Source: Cellulomonas rhizosphaerae
GTDB lineage: Bacteria > Actinomycetota > Actinomycetes > Actinomycetales > Cellulomonadaceae
Assembly (NCBI RefSeq): GCF_003470205.1
Contig: NZ_QWKP01000200.1
Span: forward strand, 1 to 37,542
Direction of reading: 5' to 3'
DNA: 37,542 nucleotides
In this document: piece by piece, positions 9,101-15,983 of the stretch
How the letters are laid out: each line of letters starts with the position of its first letter
Position numbering within the stretch: the first letter of the stretch is position 1
Translations under genes and position numbers: made by a program
Notes under the pieces: model-generated
Database searches by the model: none
Seen by the model: only the letters and a program-made list of their open reading frames with translations
What the model was told of the DNA's origin: nothing

Positions 9101-10894
9101 CACGTCGGTGCCCGCCGCGAGCTGACGGAACAGCGTCGTCTCGTCGAACGCCTCCGCGGCGCTCTTGAAGTGCACGTTGTCGGTGACGTCGTACAGGTTG
9201 TACAGCGCGTCGTTCATGCCGCCGTACTCCGTGCTCAGCAGCGTGGTCCTGTTCGGCAGTGCCGAGACGCGGCGGTAGACGTACTCGCCGAGCTGCTCGG
9301 CCACGTCGAGCGCGTGGTCGCCCGTCGCCCCGCCCACGTACTGGTGGATGTCGAGCAGCCCCGCCAGGATCTTGTGCAGGATGTACCAAGGCACCAGGAC
9401 GTTCTCGTCGGACGAGCCCGTGCCCTGCACCTTGTCGAGGATGCTCTCGCGGAACGCCGAGACGTAGCCGGCGCTGGCCGGGTGGGCGCTGGCGTAGGCG
9501 TCCTGCACCGTCGTCAGGCCCTCGACCGCGTCCTCGACCTGCGCGAGCAGTGCGGCCTTGGTGGTCTCGTCGGACGCACCGCTGTACGCCTGCGAGAGCG
9601 CGGACAGGTAGTGACCGAACGCGTGGCCGCGAAAGTTGGTGGTATCGCTGCGCTCCCAGCCGCCGTACCCCGACGTCGTCGTGGGCGTCAGACCGGCGAC
9701 CTTGTAGAACTCGAAGAGGAACTTCTCCGAGCTCAGGCTCAGCAGGTAGGCCTGCTCCTTGGCGGACGCGTTGCGCAGGTAGTCGTCGGAGAGCTGCACG
9801 GACGCCAGGCCGGAGTCCCGCAGGAGGTTCGCGGTGGTGGACGCAGGAACGGTCACGGCGAACTCGCGCGTGACGGGCGAGCCGTCGAGGTAGCGGACCC
9901 GCGCGGTGAGCGTGACGTGGGCGTCGGGCTCGCCCTCGGCGGGCTGGTGCACCACGCCTGTCGTGCTCAGCACGTCGGGGTCCGAGGACTCCCACAGCAC
10001 GTCGGACCCCTGCGACCCGGTGGTCGGCAGCACGACGCCGATGCTCACGGACTCGGGGACGGACAGCGCGTCGGCGTCCGCCTGGGCGATGGCCTGGCGG
10101 TCGATCGTGCGGCCGCCGGCCTCGTACAGGCTCGTGACGTCGGCGAGGTTGGCGACGTCGTCGAACACCTCGTACTGGTCGAGCGCGGCAGCCAGGTACG
10201 AGCCGTTGTAGAGCGGCCCGTTGAAGCCGATGGTCTTGGGCAGCGTCGGCGAGGAGCCCAGCACGCCCGTCGCGGCCCCACCGACCGGGTAGCGCACGGT
10301 CGTGCCGATCGCGAGGCCGTTGCGGTAGAACTTCACGTCCTTGCTGGCGTGGTCGTACGTGAGCGTGATGTTCGTCCACTCGTCGACGGGCATGAGCTGC
10401 GCGCGGCTCGTCGACGTCGCCGCGACCATGTACGGCTGGCCGCTGGCCGGGCCGATCGACAGCACGAGCGGCGACGCGTCGGACTCCGAGGCGACGTACC
10501 AGCCGTCGGAGTTCCAGGCCGCCTTGTTCCAGGTGATCACCTGCTCGCCGGACCACGAGGTGGGTTTGATCCAGAACGACAGCGTGAGGTCTTGCGGCTG
10601 CAGGGCGGTGCTCGTGCCGAGGTCGAGGTACGTCGCGCCCTGGAGCCGCAGCGCCTGGCTGCCGGCCGTGACGCCCTCGACGAACTCGTAGGTTCCCACG
10701 CCCTTCGCCACGACGGCGTGCGCCAGCGGGCTGGCGTCGGCGAGCGAGCCCTCGAACGGCAGGTCGAGCACCGGGTCACCCAGCGCGCTCGGCGTCGCTG
10801 CGCCGGCGGGGCTCACCAGCCCCACGGCGACCATCGGGACGGCCGCGGCGATCGCGACCAGGCGCCGCAGCGCGCGGCGGGTGTGCGTGGTCAT
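6194..10894 (-). CDS. Secreted GH127-type beta-L-arabinofuranosidase (DUF1680), multidomain
   Basis: 1,566-aa exported enzyme. Start ATG 10894 has GGGAG 5 nt upstream and opens a Sec signal peptide ending about residue 34 (VSPAGAA). Order: LamG/concanavalin-like domain (about 43-265), atypical bacterial Ig domain (about 270-350), GH127 catalytic domain (from about 356), C-terminal GH127-associated beta domain (about 1045-1177), two cadherin-like beta-sandwich domains (about 1180-1355) and two Ig-like repeats (about 1370-1566). In the catalytic domain ETC (E693, C695) and FWCCTGTG (C762, C763) match the Zn-Glu-Cys3 site of characterised GH127 enzymes, and E668 (NSQAEHF) is the probable acid/base. 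Expected to release beta-L-arabinofuranose from plant glycoproteins or pectin side chains outside the cell. No LPXTG or other anchor. The promoter carries a LacI-type operator. GH146 or another DUF1680 specificity is possible. Confidence 0.9.
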   Translation of the reverse strand: MTTHTRRALRRLVAIAAAVPMVAVGLVSPAGAATPSALGDPVLDLPFEGSLADASPLAHAVVAKGVGTYEFVEGVTAGSQALRLQGATYLDLGTSTALQPQDLTLSFWIKPTSWSGEQVITWNKAAWNSDGWYVASESDASPLVLSIGPASGQPYMVAATSTSRAQLMPVDEWTNITLTYDHASKDVKFYRNGLAIGTTVRYPVGGAATGVLGSSPTLPKTIGFNGPLYNGSYLAAALDQYEVFDDVANLADVTSLYEAGGRTIDRQAIAQADADALSVPESVSIGVVLPTTGSQGSDVLWESSDPDVLSTTGVVHQPAEGEPDAHVTLTARVRYLDGSPVTREFAVTVPASTTANLLRDSGLASVQLSDDYLRNASAKEQAYLLSLSSEKFLFEFYKVAGLTPTTTSGYGGWERSDTTNFRGHAFGHYLSALSQAYSGASDETTKAALLAQVEDAVEGLTTVQDAYASAHPASAGYVSAFRESILDKVQGTGSSDENVLVPWYILHKILAGLLDIHQYVGGATGDHALDVAEQLGEYVYRRVSALPNRTTLLSTEYGGMNDALYNLYDVTDNVHFKSAAEAFDETTLFRQLAAGTDVLSGKHANTTIPKLIGALKRYTVLTKSPERMASLTAQEVADLPMYRQAAENFWTIVVDHHTYVTGANSQAEHFHDPDSLYEFAAEQGDTGDAQTAETCNEYNMLKLSRELFKLTKDVKYANYYENTFINTVLGSQDPDTGMTTYFQPMGSGFERVYSLPFTEFWCCTGTGMENFSKLGDSMYFTDRGDVYVTLFFSSSFEYADRNLRLTQVAHLPNDDTVRFTVAAIDGGAVADHTTVRLRIPDWVAADPVVTLNGEVVEPTVSGGFVVLPDVAAGDEISYRLPMEVRVTATPDNASYVAFSYGAYVLSTGLGTKNLGATTSVGVAVRVSQRDDTAQDVITVPDAEAWLDGLAENAVRIEDSADGQVQVALRHTLDAQDMVFTPHYARHGERYGLYLNIEGPDSAEAQARIKRAKESLRDGEMSIDSITNFDANNFEADKGLKTGGTSGVGTWNGRQYRDAAGGGWFSYDLAIDPTAAHNYLRAMYYSGDSGRTFDVYVNDELLKTVQINNGAGTNVFYLDTKELPAKYLTIDDSTRWKKDVHGDLVLDAQGHKIPVVTVRFQSTGGLVGGVYGVYLTRSTEYDDVATLSGLSFDAGTLVPAFSPGVASYTLTVPTSTDAVELTATPHTGSGLVYVDGVLVDDTRPRSVPLVGSTTTIALRSWAQDHSTSTPYTVTVVRADPPVLSSDATLRTIGVDGKALVGFAPTTHAYTVGTASGSAAITAVANHAAARVTVSARSAAGVYTITVTAQDGSTATYAVTVTKAAVPPVSASASVAVRSSVAYGGAHVATVKVAGSKPATGTVTVTVRRGSTVVQTARAALAGSSAKVTIKRLPVGTYTVQAVYGGSATVTGSSSARATTKVVKVGATATTTLSRSSVTAKSSSAKGRTVVTVKVATATKVTATGKVRIRVVAGSKVVRTVTVTLTRGVATATVSKLPKRGTYAVRATYLGSSDVSADAAPSRTLRAV

Positions 10895-11046
10895 GACGTC
10901 TCCCAGGTGCAGTGGCGTGGCATCCACGACGAGGGCTTCGAGTGCCGGTGGCAGCCGGTCCAGGACGTCGTCGTCGTGGGAGATCGGTGCGCCGGACGTT
11001 TCGGCACCTCGTCGACGGCGACGGGTGCGGAGTCCGGCTGCGCCCG
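10895..11046 (-). other. Leader region of the GH127 gene
   Basis: About 145 nt of predicted 5' untranslated mRNA between the inferred -10 (11047-11052) and ATG 10894. It holds the SD GGGAG; I see no riboswitch-like structure or small ORF I would defend. Confidence 0.4.
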
Positions 11047-11075
11047 ATGTTAGCGCTAACAGGGAGTTCTGGGAA
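11047..11075 (-). promoter_or_regulatory. Predicted GH127 promoter (-35 TTCCCA, -10 TAACAT)
   Basis: On the minus strand TTCCCA (11075-11070) and TAACAT (11052-11047) are separated by exactly 17 bp. The -10 hexamer overlaps the end of the LacI-type palindrome, so repressor binding would directly hinder RNA polymerase. Confidence 0.55.
11048..11061. promoter_or_regulatory. LacI-family operator
   Basis: TGTTAGCGCTAACA is a perfect 14-bp palindrome with the central CG and AGCGCT core characteristic of LacI/GalR-family operators that control sugar-utilisation genes. It lies 153 bp upstream of the arabinofuranosidase start, inside its predicted promoter. The LacI-type repressor itself is not in this window. 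Confidence 0.8.
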
Positions 11076-11084
11076 TGGGTCGGT

Positions 11085-11810
11085 TCATCCCGGTCTGCGG
11101 GCGACGTACACGTGCTCGGCCCCGGGGCGGTCGGGGGCGTCCCGCACCTCGTCGACCTCGAACCCCTGCGCGACGAGGCTCCGCTCGGTCTCGTGGCGAC
11201 CACGGAACCGCAGCGTGGAGTCGGACAGGATGACGTCGCCGTCCGGAAGCACGTTCGTCCAACGGAAGCTGACGAGCGGCCCGACGACCTCCCCGAGGTC
11301 GCACCAGGTCTCGACCACCCCCACGCCCTCGACGTCCTCACGTGCGAAGGTGTGCTCGCGGGTCCACCGCTCCCACGCCCGCCGCTCCGGCACCCTCGAC
11401 TCGAACACGAGCCGACCACCCGGGCGCAGCGCCGCGCGGATGCCGACGAGGGTCGCCGCCCACTCCTCGTCGGCGACGAACACCTGCGCGACGTTCGCGG
11501 TCATCACGACCAGGTCGACCTCGAGCGGCGGGAGCGCGGTTGCGTCACCGTGGATCCAGTGGACCCGGTCGGCGCCCGGCTTGGCGCGCGCGACGTCGAG
11601 GGACGCCTGTGCCGGGTCGACGCCGACCACGTCCTTGCCGCGCGCGGCGAGGAGGCACGCGAGGGTGCCGGTGCCGCACCCGAGGTCGACGATGCGCTGC
11701 GCCCCGAACTCGTCGGCCATCGCGAGGTACGGGTCGAGGTCGCTGCGGTCGGGGTCGAACGGGTCGTAGAGGACCGCGAGGCGGGGGTCTTCGAAGATCG
11801 CGTCGGCCAT
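11085..11810 (-). CDS. Class I SAM-dependent methyltransferase
   Basis: 241-aa soluble methyltransferase. Motif I reads IVDLGCGTGTLACLLA (about residues 39-54), followed by VVGVDP (acidic residue that binds the SAM ribose) and the aromatic/acidic motif LVVMTANVAQVF. RPGGRLVFESRVPE is the post-II region. Substrate unknown; small-molecule or biosynthetic methyltransferases of this length are common. ATG 11810 lies 10 bp after the stop of the AraC gene; a TAGCCT hexamer on the minus strand (11823-11818) ends 7 nt before the ATG and contains the AraC stop codon, so the gene may have its own leaderless promoter as well as read-through. Confidence 0.85.
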   Translation of the reverse strand: MADAIFEDPRLAVLYDPFDPDRSDLDPYLAMADEFGAQRIVDLGCGTGTLACLLAARGKDVVGVDPAQASLDVARAKPGADRVHWIHGDATALPPLEVDLVVMTANVAQVFVADEEWAATLVGIRAALRPGGRLVFESRVPERRAWERWTREHTFAREDVEGVGVVETWCDLGEVVGPLVSFRWTNVLPDGDVILSDSTLRFRGRHETERSLVAQGFEVDEVRDAPDRPGAEHVYVARRPG

Positions 11811-11820
11811 GCGCGCGAGG

Positions 11821-12843
11821 CTAGGCGCCGACCTGCTCGGGCACCCAGCCCTTTCCCTCGACCGCCGGCCCCCGGCGCGTCCGCCAGTCCGTCGTGGCCT
11901 CCTGCCGGACAGCACCGGGGGCAGTGCCGAACGCGCGCTTGAACGCGCGCGAGAACGCGGACTCCGACTGATAGCCGTACCGGCGCGCCACGGCGGACAG
12001 CGGCTCGGTGCTGCGGCCCAGGTGCGTGCGCGCGAGCTGCATGCGCCAGTCGGCCACGTACCGCATGACGGAGTCGCCGACGAGGTCGGCGAACCGCGCG
12101 GAGAACGCCGACCGGGACATGCCGACCTCCCGCGCGAGCGAGTCGACGCCCCAGTCCGCGCCCGGGTCGCGGTGGATCGCCATCAGCGCGCGGCCGACCT
12201 GCTCGTCGCGCAGCGCCGCGAGCCAGCCCTGCCGGGCCTCGGGCGCGGACTCCAGCCACGCGCGGATCGTCTGCACCACGAGGACGTCCGCGAGCCGGGT
12301 CATCACCATCTCGCCGCCGGGCCGCAGCGCCGCGGCCTCGCGCGTCATGAGCTGCAGGGTGCTGTGGAGCCAGCTGGCGTCGCCGTCGTCCCAGGCGTCG
12401 ACGTGCAGCACCTCGGGGAGCTGGGCGATGAGCCGGCGGGCGCTCGCGTGGTCGGGCTCGACGACGCCGCAGGTCACGTGGGCCTGCTCGCCGCCGCCGC
12501 CGAACCGCATGACCTCGTACCGCTCGCTGACCAGCTCGACCGGGATGTCGAACAGCGGCTCGCTCGGCGCGTCCAGGTCGCTGCGCAGCCGGTGCGGGGT
12601 GCTGTGCGGGATCAGCGCGAGGCTGCCGGGCTGCAGGAGGCGCGGCTCGTACCCCTCGACCTCGAGCCAGCAGCGACCGGCGGTGACGACGTGGAACATC
12701 ATCAGCCCGTCGAGCCCGGGCAGGTCGATCCCCCACGGCGCGGTCAGCTCGGCCCGGCAGTAGAGGGTGCCGACGATCTGCAGCAGGTGCAGCGCCTCGC
12801 CCAGCTGGTCGCTGGGGGCGGGGAACGTGCGCGGTTCTGCCAC
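11821..12843 (-). CDS. AraC-family transcriptional regulator (cupin + HTH)
   Basis: 340-aa regulator. The N-terminal half (about 15-190) is an AraC-binding cupin of the kind with GRCWLEVEGYEPRLLQPGSL and HSTPHRL, and the C-terminal 100 residues form the paired helix-turn-helix: SLAREVGMSRSAFSARFADL and a second helix pair followed by YGYQSESAFSRAFKRAFG, the classical AraC signature. The GTG start lacks an SD; GACGAT ends 6 nt before it. It is divergent from an NmrA-like oxidoreductase with DUF4345 partner (113-bp gap), which are its most likely targets. The effector is not known; in this cupin subgroup targets are often neighbouring oxidoreductases. Confidence 0.9.
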   Translation of the reverse strand: MAEPRTFPAPSDQLGEALHLLQIVGTLYCRAELTAPWGIDLPGLDGLMMFHVVTAGRCWLEVEGYEPRLLQPGSLALIPHSTPHRLRSDLDAPSEPLFDIPVELVSERYEVMRFGGGGEQAHVTCGVVEPDHASARRLIAQLPEVLHVDAWDDGDASWLHSTLQLMTREAAALRPGGEMVMTRLADVLVVQTIRAWLESAPEARQGWLAALRDEQVGRALMAIHRDPGADWGVDSLAREVGMSRSAFSARFADLVGDSVMRYVADWRMQLARTHLGRSTEPLSAVARRYGYQSESAFSRAFKRAFGTAPGAVRQEATTDWRTRRGPAVEGKGWVPEQVGA

Positions 12844-12882
12844 GCACCCATCGTCGGCCCTCTGCGCGCCGCGCGTCCAGGG

Positions 12883-12928
12883 TTCGTGGACGAATGGTCA
12901 TGAGAACCGGACGGGCGATCGTTGTCCG
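12883..12928. promoter_or_regulatory. Candidate AraC-regulator binding region
   Basis: The 113-bp divergent gap contains TTCGT-GG-ACGAA (12883-12894) and CGGAC/GTCCG (12908-12912, 12924-12928) inverted repeats. Their position between regulator and oxidoreductase promoter fits a control region, but neither has independent support. Confidence 0.3.
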
Positions 12929-12956
12929 TCCTGCGCACGGTCCCCAGGCTGGTCGC

Positions 12957-13745
12957 ATGAGCACACACACGCACCTCGTCATCGGCGCCACCGGCAAGAC
13001 CGGGCGCCGCGTCACCGACCGGCTACTCACCGCCGGCCACACCGTCCGGGCCGTCTCCCGAGGGACGACCCCGCGCTTCGACTGGGAGGACCCGGCCACC
13101 TGGCCGGCCGCCCTCGCCGGCATCGACCGCGCCTACGTCACCTACGTGCCCGACCTCGCCGCTCCCGGCGCCCCGGCCACCATCACCGCCTTCACGCAGG
13201 CGGCCATCGACGCGGGCGTCCAGCGCCTGGTCCTGCTGTCGGGCCGGGGCGAGCACGGCGCCGAGACGTGCGAGCAGATCGTCGCGACGTCCGGGCTCGA
13301 GTTCACGCTGATCCGGGCGAGCTGGTTCACGGAGAACTTCACCGAGGGGCACCTCGTCGACTCGGTGCGCGAGGGGATGATCGCCCTGCCCGCTGGGTCC
13401 GCGCGCGAGCCCTTCGTCTCGGTCGACGACATCGCCGACGTGGCCGTCGCCGCGCTGGTCGAGGACCACCACGTGGGCCACCTCTACGAGGTCACCGGGC
13501 CGCGCCTGCTCTCGTTCGACGAGGCTGCCGAGGCCCTGTCGGCCACGTACCTGCCGATCACGTCCGACGAGTTCCGCGTCGCCATGAGCGAGATCGCCGG
13601 GCCGGAGTACGCCGAGATGCTGACCGCCCTGTGCGAGGAGGTCTTCGACGGGCGCAACGAGTCGATCAGGCACGGCGTCCAGGAAGCCCTCGGGCGCGCG
13701 CCCCGGGACTTCGCGGACGTGCTCGCGACGGTCTCCCGTGGCTAG
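12957..13745 (+). CDS. NmrA-like NAD(P)-binding oxidoreductase
   Basis: 262-aa atypical short-chain dehydrogenase of the NmrA/NAD(P)H-azoreductase-like group. The N-terminus carries the Rossmann motif VIGATGKTGRRV (GxxGxxG) with AVSRG after strand 2; the later ASWFTENF and VDDIADVAVAAL segments are typical of the family, which lacks the YxxxK pair. Members reduce quinones or act as redox sensors; activity here is unknown. ATG 12957 is chosen because the family starts just before the Rossmann strand; CAGGCT ends 6 nt before it. It overlaps the next gene by 8 bp and is divergent from an AraC regulator. Confidence 0.85.
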   Translation: MSTHTHLVIGATGKTGRRVTDRLLTAGHTVRAVSRGTTPRFDWEDPATWPAALAGIDRAYVTYVPDLAAPGAPATITAFTQAAIDAGVQRLVLLSGRGEHGAETCEQIVATSGLEFTLIRASWFTENFTEGHLVDSVREGMIALPAGSAREPFVSVDDIADVAVAALVEDHHVGHLYEVTGPRLLSFDEAAEALSATYLPITSDEFRVAMSEIAGPEYAEMLTALCEEVFDGRNESIRHGVQEALGRAPRDFADVLATVSRG

Positions 13746-14136
13746 GGCGCTGCTCCTGGTAGCCGGTGCCGTGGCCGTGCTCGTCGGCGCCGCGCTGCTC
13801 GTCGCGCCGATCGGCTTCTCGGACGGGTACGGGATCGTGCTGTCCGACGACCCCAGCGCGTTGAGCGAGCGCCGGGCCCCCGGCGCCGCGCTGCTGGCGA
13901 TCGGCGGGCTCCTGCTGGCCGGCGCGTTCACGCCCCGCCTGCGGTTCGCCGCCCTGCTCGTCGGGGCGCTGGCCTACCTGGCGTACGGGCTCGCCCGGGT
14001 GCTCAGCCTGGTGGTCGACGGCCGTCCCGCAGACGGGCTGCTCGTGGCGGGCCTCGTCGAGCTGGCGCTCGGCGCCGCACTGCTCGGGGCGCTCCTGCGA
14101 CCGTCCGCTGCTCATGCGGCGATCAGCAGGCGGTAG
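13738..14136 (+). CDS. DUF4345-like small membrane protein
   Basis: 132-aa protein with four hydrophobic segments (about 3-24, 46-64, 70-90, 101-122), the layout of the DUF4345 family of unknown function. GTG 13738 overlaps the stop of the oxidoreductase gene by 8 bp, so translation should be coupled and the two products are probably made together. Its 3' end overlaps the converging methyltransferase gene by 25 bp. No catalytic motif is visible. Confidence 0.75.
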   Translation: MARALLLVAGAVAVLVGAALLVAPIGFSDGYGIVLSDDPSALSERRAPGAALLAIGGLLLAGAFTPRLRFAALLVGALAYLAYGLARVLSLVVDGRPADGLLVAGLVELALGAALLGALLRPSAAHAAISRR

Positions 14137-15185
14137 AAGCGCAGCATGTCGTGCTCGATCGGCAGGATCTCGATCCCCGCGAACCCCGCCGCCCTGGCGT
14201 AGGTGTCCAGGGCGGCGGGTCGCATCACGGTCCCGGTCGCGACGCTGGGGCTCGTCGAGCGGCCGTCGGGCAGGCACACCGTGAGCGACCAGCCGTAGAA
14301 CAGCCGCTCCACCGGTCCCGAGGGGGCGGCGAACGACTCCTCGGTGCGCTCGTCGGCTATCAGCACGTACCCGTCGTCGCGCACCATCGCGCGCGCGGCG
14401 GCGAGCACGGCGACCGGGTCCGCCATGTCGTGCACGCACTCGAAGAACAGGACGACGTCGAACTCGTCGTCCCGGGTCGAGGCCGCGTCGGCCAGCTCGA
14501 ACGCGACCCGAACCTCGCTGCCGGCCGCGTTGCGCCGGGCGGTCTCGATCGACGGTGCGTCGATGTCGATCCCGACCACGGTGGTCCGCGGGTACGCCCG
14601 GGCGATCGAGATCGCTGACCACCCCTCGCCGCACCCCAGGTCCGCGACCGTCGCGCCCTGCTCGAGGACGCCGTGGAGCGCGGGGATCGACGGCAGGACC
14701 TCGTCGACCAGCGCCCCGAGGAAGAAGGGCCGGTTGAGCGCGCCCTGCGAGGTGCGCGCGTCGTCGCCCATCTGCGCCCAGGACACTCCGCCGCCCGTGC
14801 GGTAGGCCTCGACGAGGTCGTCGACCACCCGCCCGCTTGCTGCCTGCAGGCGGCCGAGCGGCGCGAGGTAAAGGGCTGAGTCGGCGTCGGTCAGCACCTC
14901 GCGGGCGCCGTCGGTGAGGGCGAAGCGATGCTCGTCGTCGACGGTCACGTACCCGGCGACCGCCTGGTGCTCGAGCCACTCGCGCACGTAGCGCTCGTCG
15001 GTGCCCGTGCTCCCGGCGAGCTCCGCCGGCGTCGAGGGTCCCTGAGCGGCCAGCGCCGCGTACCAGCCGAGGCGCTCGCCCGCGTAGACAGCGAACAGCT
15101 CCTGGGCGCCGAGCGTCGCCGCCAGGAGGCGGTCGGCCACCGCGTCGGGACCGTGCCCGACCGGCTCGAACAGATCCGAGGACAT
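14112..15185 (-). CDS. SAM-dependent methyltransferase with N-terminal winged helix (Rv2258c-like)
   Basis: 357-aa two-domain protein. Residues about 15-100 form a winged-helix domain (TPAELAGSTGTDERYVREWL, then the AGYVTVDDEHRFALTDGA wing) as in Rv2258c-type and O-methyltransferase-like proteins. The C-terminal Rossmann domain has VADLGCGEGWSAISIA (motif I), VVGIDID, and VVLFFECVHDMADP (motif IV). The winged helix is usually a dimerisation and substrate-capping element here rather than a DNA-binding one. Substrate unknown. It lies 40 bp downstream of the response-regulator gene on the same strand, but CAGCAT ends 6 nt before its ATG, so it may have its own start of transcription. Confidence 0.85.
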   Translation of the reverse strand: MSSDLFEPVGHGPDAVADRLLAATLGAQELFAVYAGERLGWYAALAAQGPSTPAELAGSTGTDERYVREWLEHQAVAGYVTVDDEHRFALTDGAREVLTDADSALYLAPLGRLQAASGRVVDDLVEAYRTGGGVSWAQMGDDARTSQGALNRPFFLGALVDEVLPSIPALHGVLEQGATVADLGCGEGWSAISIARAYPRTTVVGIDIDAPSIETARRNAAGSEVRVAFELADAASTRDDEFDVVLFFECVHDMADPVAVLAAARAMVRDDGYVLIADERTEESFAAPSGPVERLFYGWSLTVCLPDGRSTSPSVATGTVMRPAALDTYARAAGFAGIEILPIEHDMLRFYRLLIAA

Positions 15186-15225
15186 CGACCCATGCTGGCA
15201 GGCATCACGCCGGCGCGACAGGCGC

Positions 15226-15891
15226 TCAGGGCCCTCCGCGCCAGTGGTCGATCCGGTGGCTGTCCGGCTGGAAGCCGTGCTTGACGCCCCACAGCACCGC
15301 CTGGGTCCGGCTCTCCACGCCGATCTTGGCGTAGGCCGAGCGGATGTAGGACTTGACCGTGTTCGGGCTGAGGTAGGTGTGCCCGGCGACGTCCGCGTTG
15401 CTCAGCCCCTGGGTGATGAGCGCGAGGATCTCCGCCTCGCGGTCGGTCAGGCCCTCGCCGCGGCCGGGCCAGTCCAGTCCGCTGGCCGGCCTCGCGCGGC
15501 CGGGGTCCTCACTGATCACGACCTCGCCCGCGTGCACCGCCTCGAGCGCGGCGACGAGCTCGCGGGCGGGCAGCGCCTTGGACAGATAGCCCCGGACGCC
15601 CTGCGCGCGGGCCTGCGCGACGAGGTTCGGGTGGAAGTTCCAGGTGAAGACGACCACGCGGCGAGCCCGCGGGTTGCGGACCAGCACGCCGATCTCCGCC
15701 TGGTCCGACTCCGGCTGGGCGAACGCGTCGTAGAGCACGATGTCGACGACGTCCTCGACCGGCTCGTTCGTGTCGATCTCCGCCACGACGACGCGGTCGC
15801 GGTACTGGTCGAGGATCTTGGCCACGCCCATCACGACGACGTCGTAGTCGTCGACCAGCGCGACGGTGATGGGTCGCTCGGGAGTGGGCAC
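15226..15891 (-). CDS. NarL/LuxR-type response regulator with atypical receiver
   Basis: 221-aa regulator. The receiver (1-125) has the acidic pair D14-D15 (ALVDDYDVV), a probable phospho-acceptor D55 in IVLYDAFAQ, T83 and K105, so the active-site set is complete; but the usual DxxMP after the acceptor is replaced by YDAFAQPESD, an unusual phosphorylation loop. The C-terminal GerE helix-turn-helix (147-206) reads LTDREAEILALITQGLSN and SPNTVKSYIRSAYAKI. No histidine kinase is near, so it may be an orphan. GTG 15891 has TAACGT ending 6 nt upstream, pointing to a leaderless mRNA. It is divergent from the GlsB-type gene, and two copies of CCCTAGGGGTG lie between them, probably its own binding sites. 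Confidence 0.9.
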   Translation of the reverse strand: MPTPERPITVALVDDYDVVVMGVAKILDQYRDRVVVAEIDTNEPVEDVVDIVLYDAFAQPESDQAEIGVLVRNPRARRVVVFTWNFHPNLVAQARAQGVRGYLSKALPARELVAALEAVHAGEVVISEDPGRARPASGLDWPGRGEGLTDREAEILALITQGLSNADVAGHTYLSPNTVKSYIRSAYAKIGVESRTQAVLWGVKHGFQPDSHRIDHWRGGP

Positions 15892-15897
15892 CCCTCG

Positions 15898-15903
15898 ACG
15901 TTA
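15898..15903 (-). promoter_or_regulatory. -10 element of response-regulator gene (leaderless)
   Basis: TAACGT on the minus strand, ending 6 nt before GTG 15891. It directly abuts the first CCCTAGGGGTG repeat. Confidence 0.55.
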
Positions 15904-15908
15904 GCCCT

Positions 15909-15941
15909 CCCTAGGGGTGTGCCGCGACAGCCCTAGGGGTG
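15909..15941. promoter_or_regulatory. Two direct CCCTAGGGGTG sites, 22 bp apart
   Basis: Identical 11-mers at 15909-15919 and 15931-15941, each containing the palindrome CCCTAGGG, spaced 22 bp start to start (two helical turns). The position immediately upstream of the response-regulator -10 and within the GlsB promoter region fits binding of a dimeric NarL-type regulator to both promoters. Confidence 0.65.
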
Positions 15942-15983
15942 GTGAAGTCGGAGCAACACCCACTCCAACAGAGAGGCACCACC

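Noticed and set aside
5684..11053. A 1,789-codon open frame on the plus strand opposite the GH127 gene
   Set aside because: It is a by-product of GC-rich codon use: arginine-, glycine- and alanine-rich, without domains, and fully antisense to a well-supported enzyme gene.
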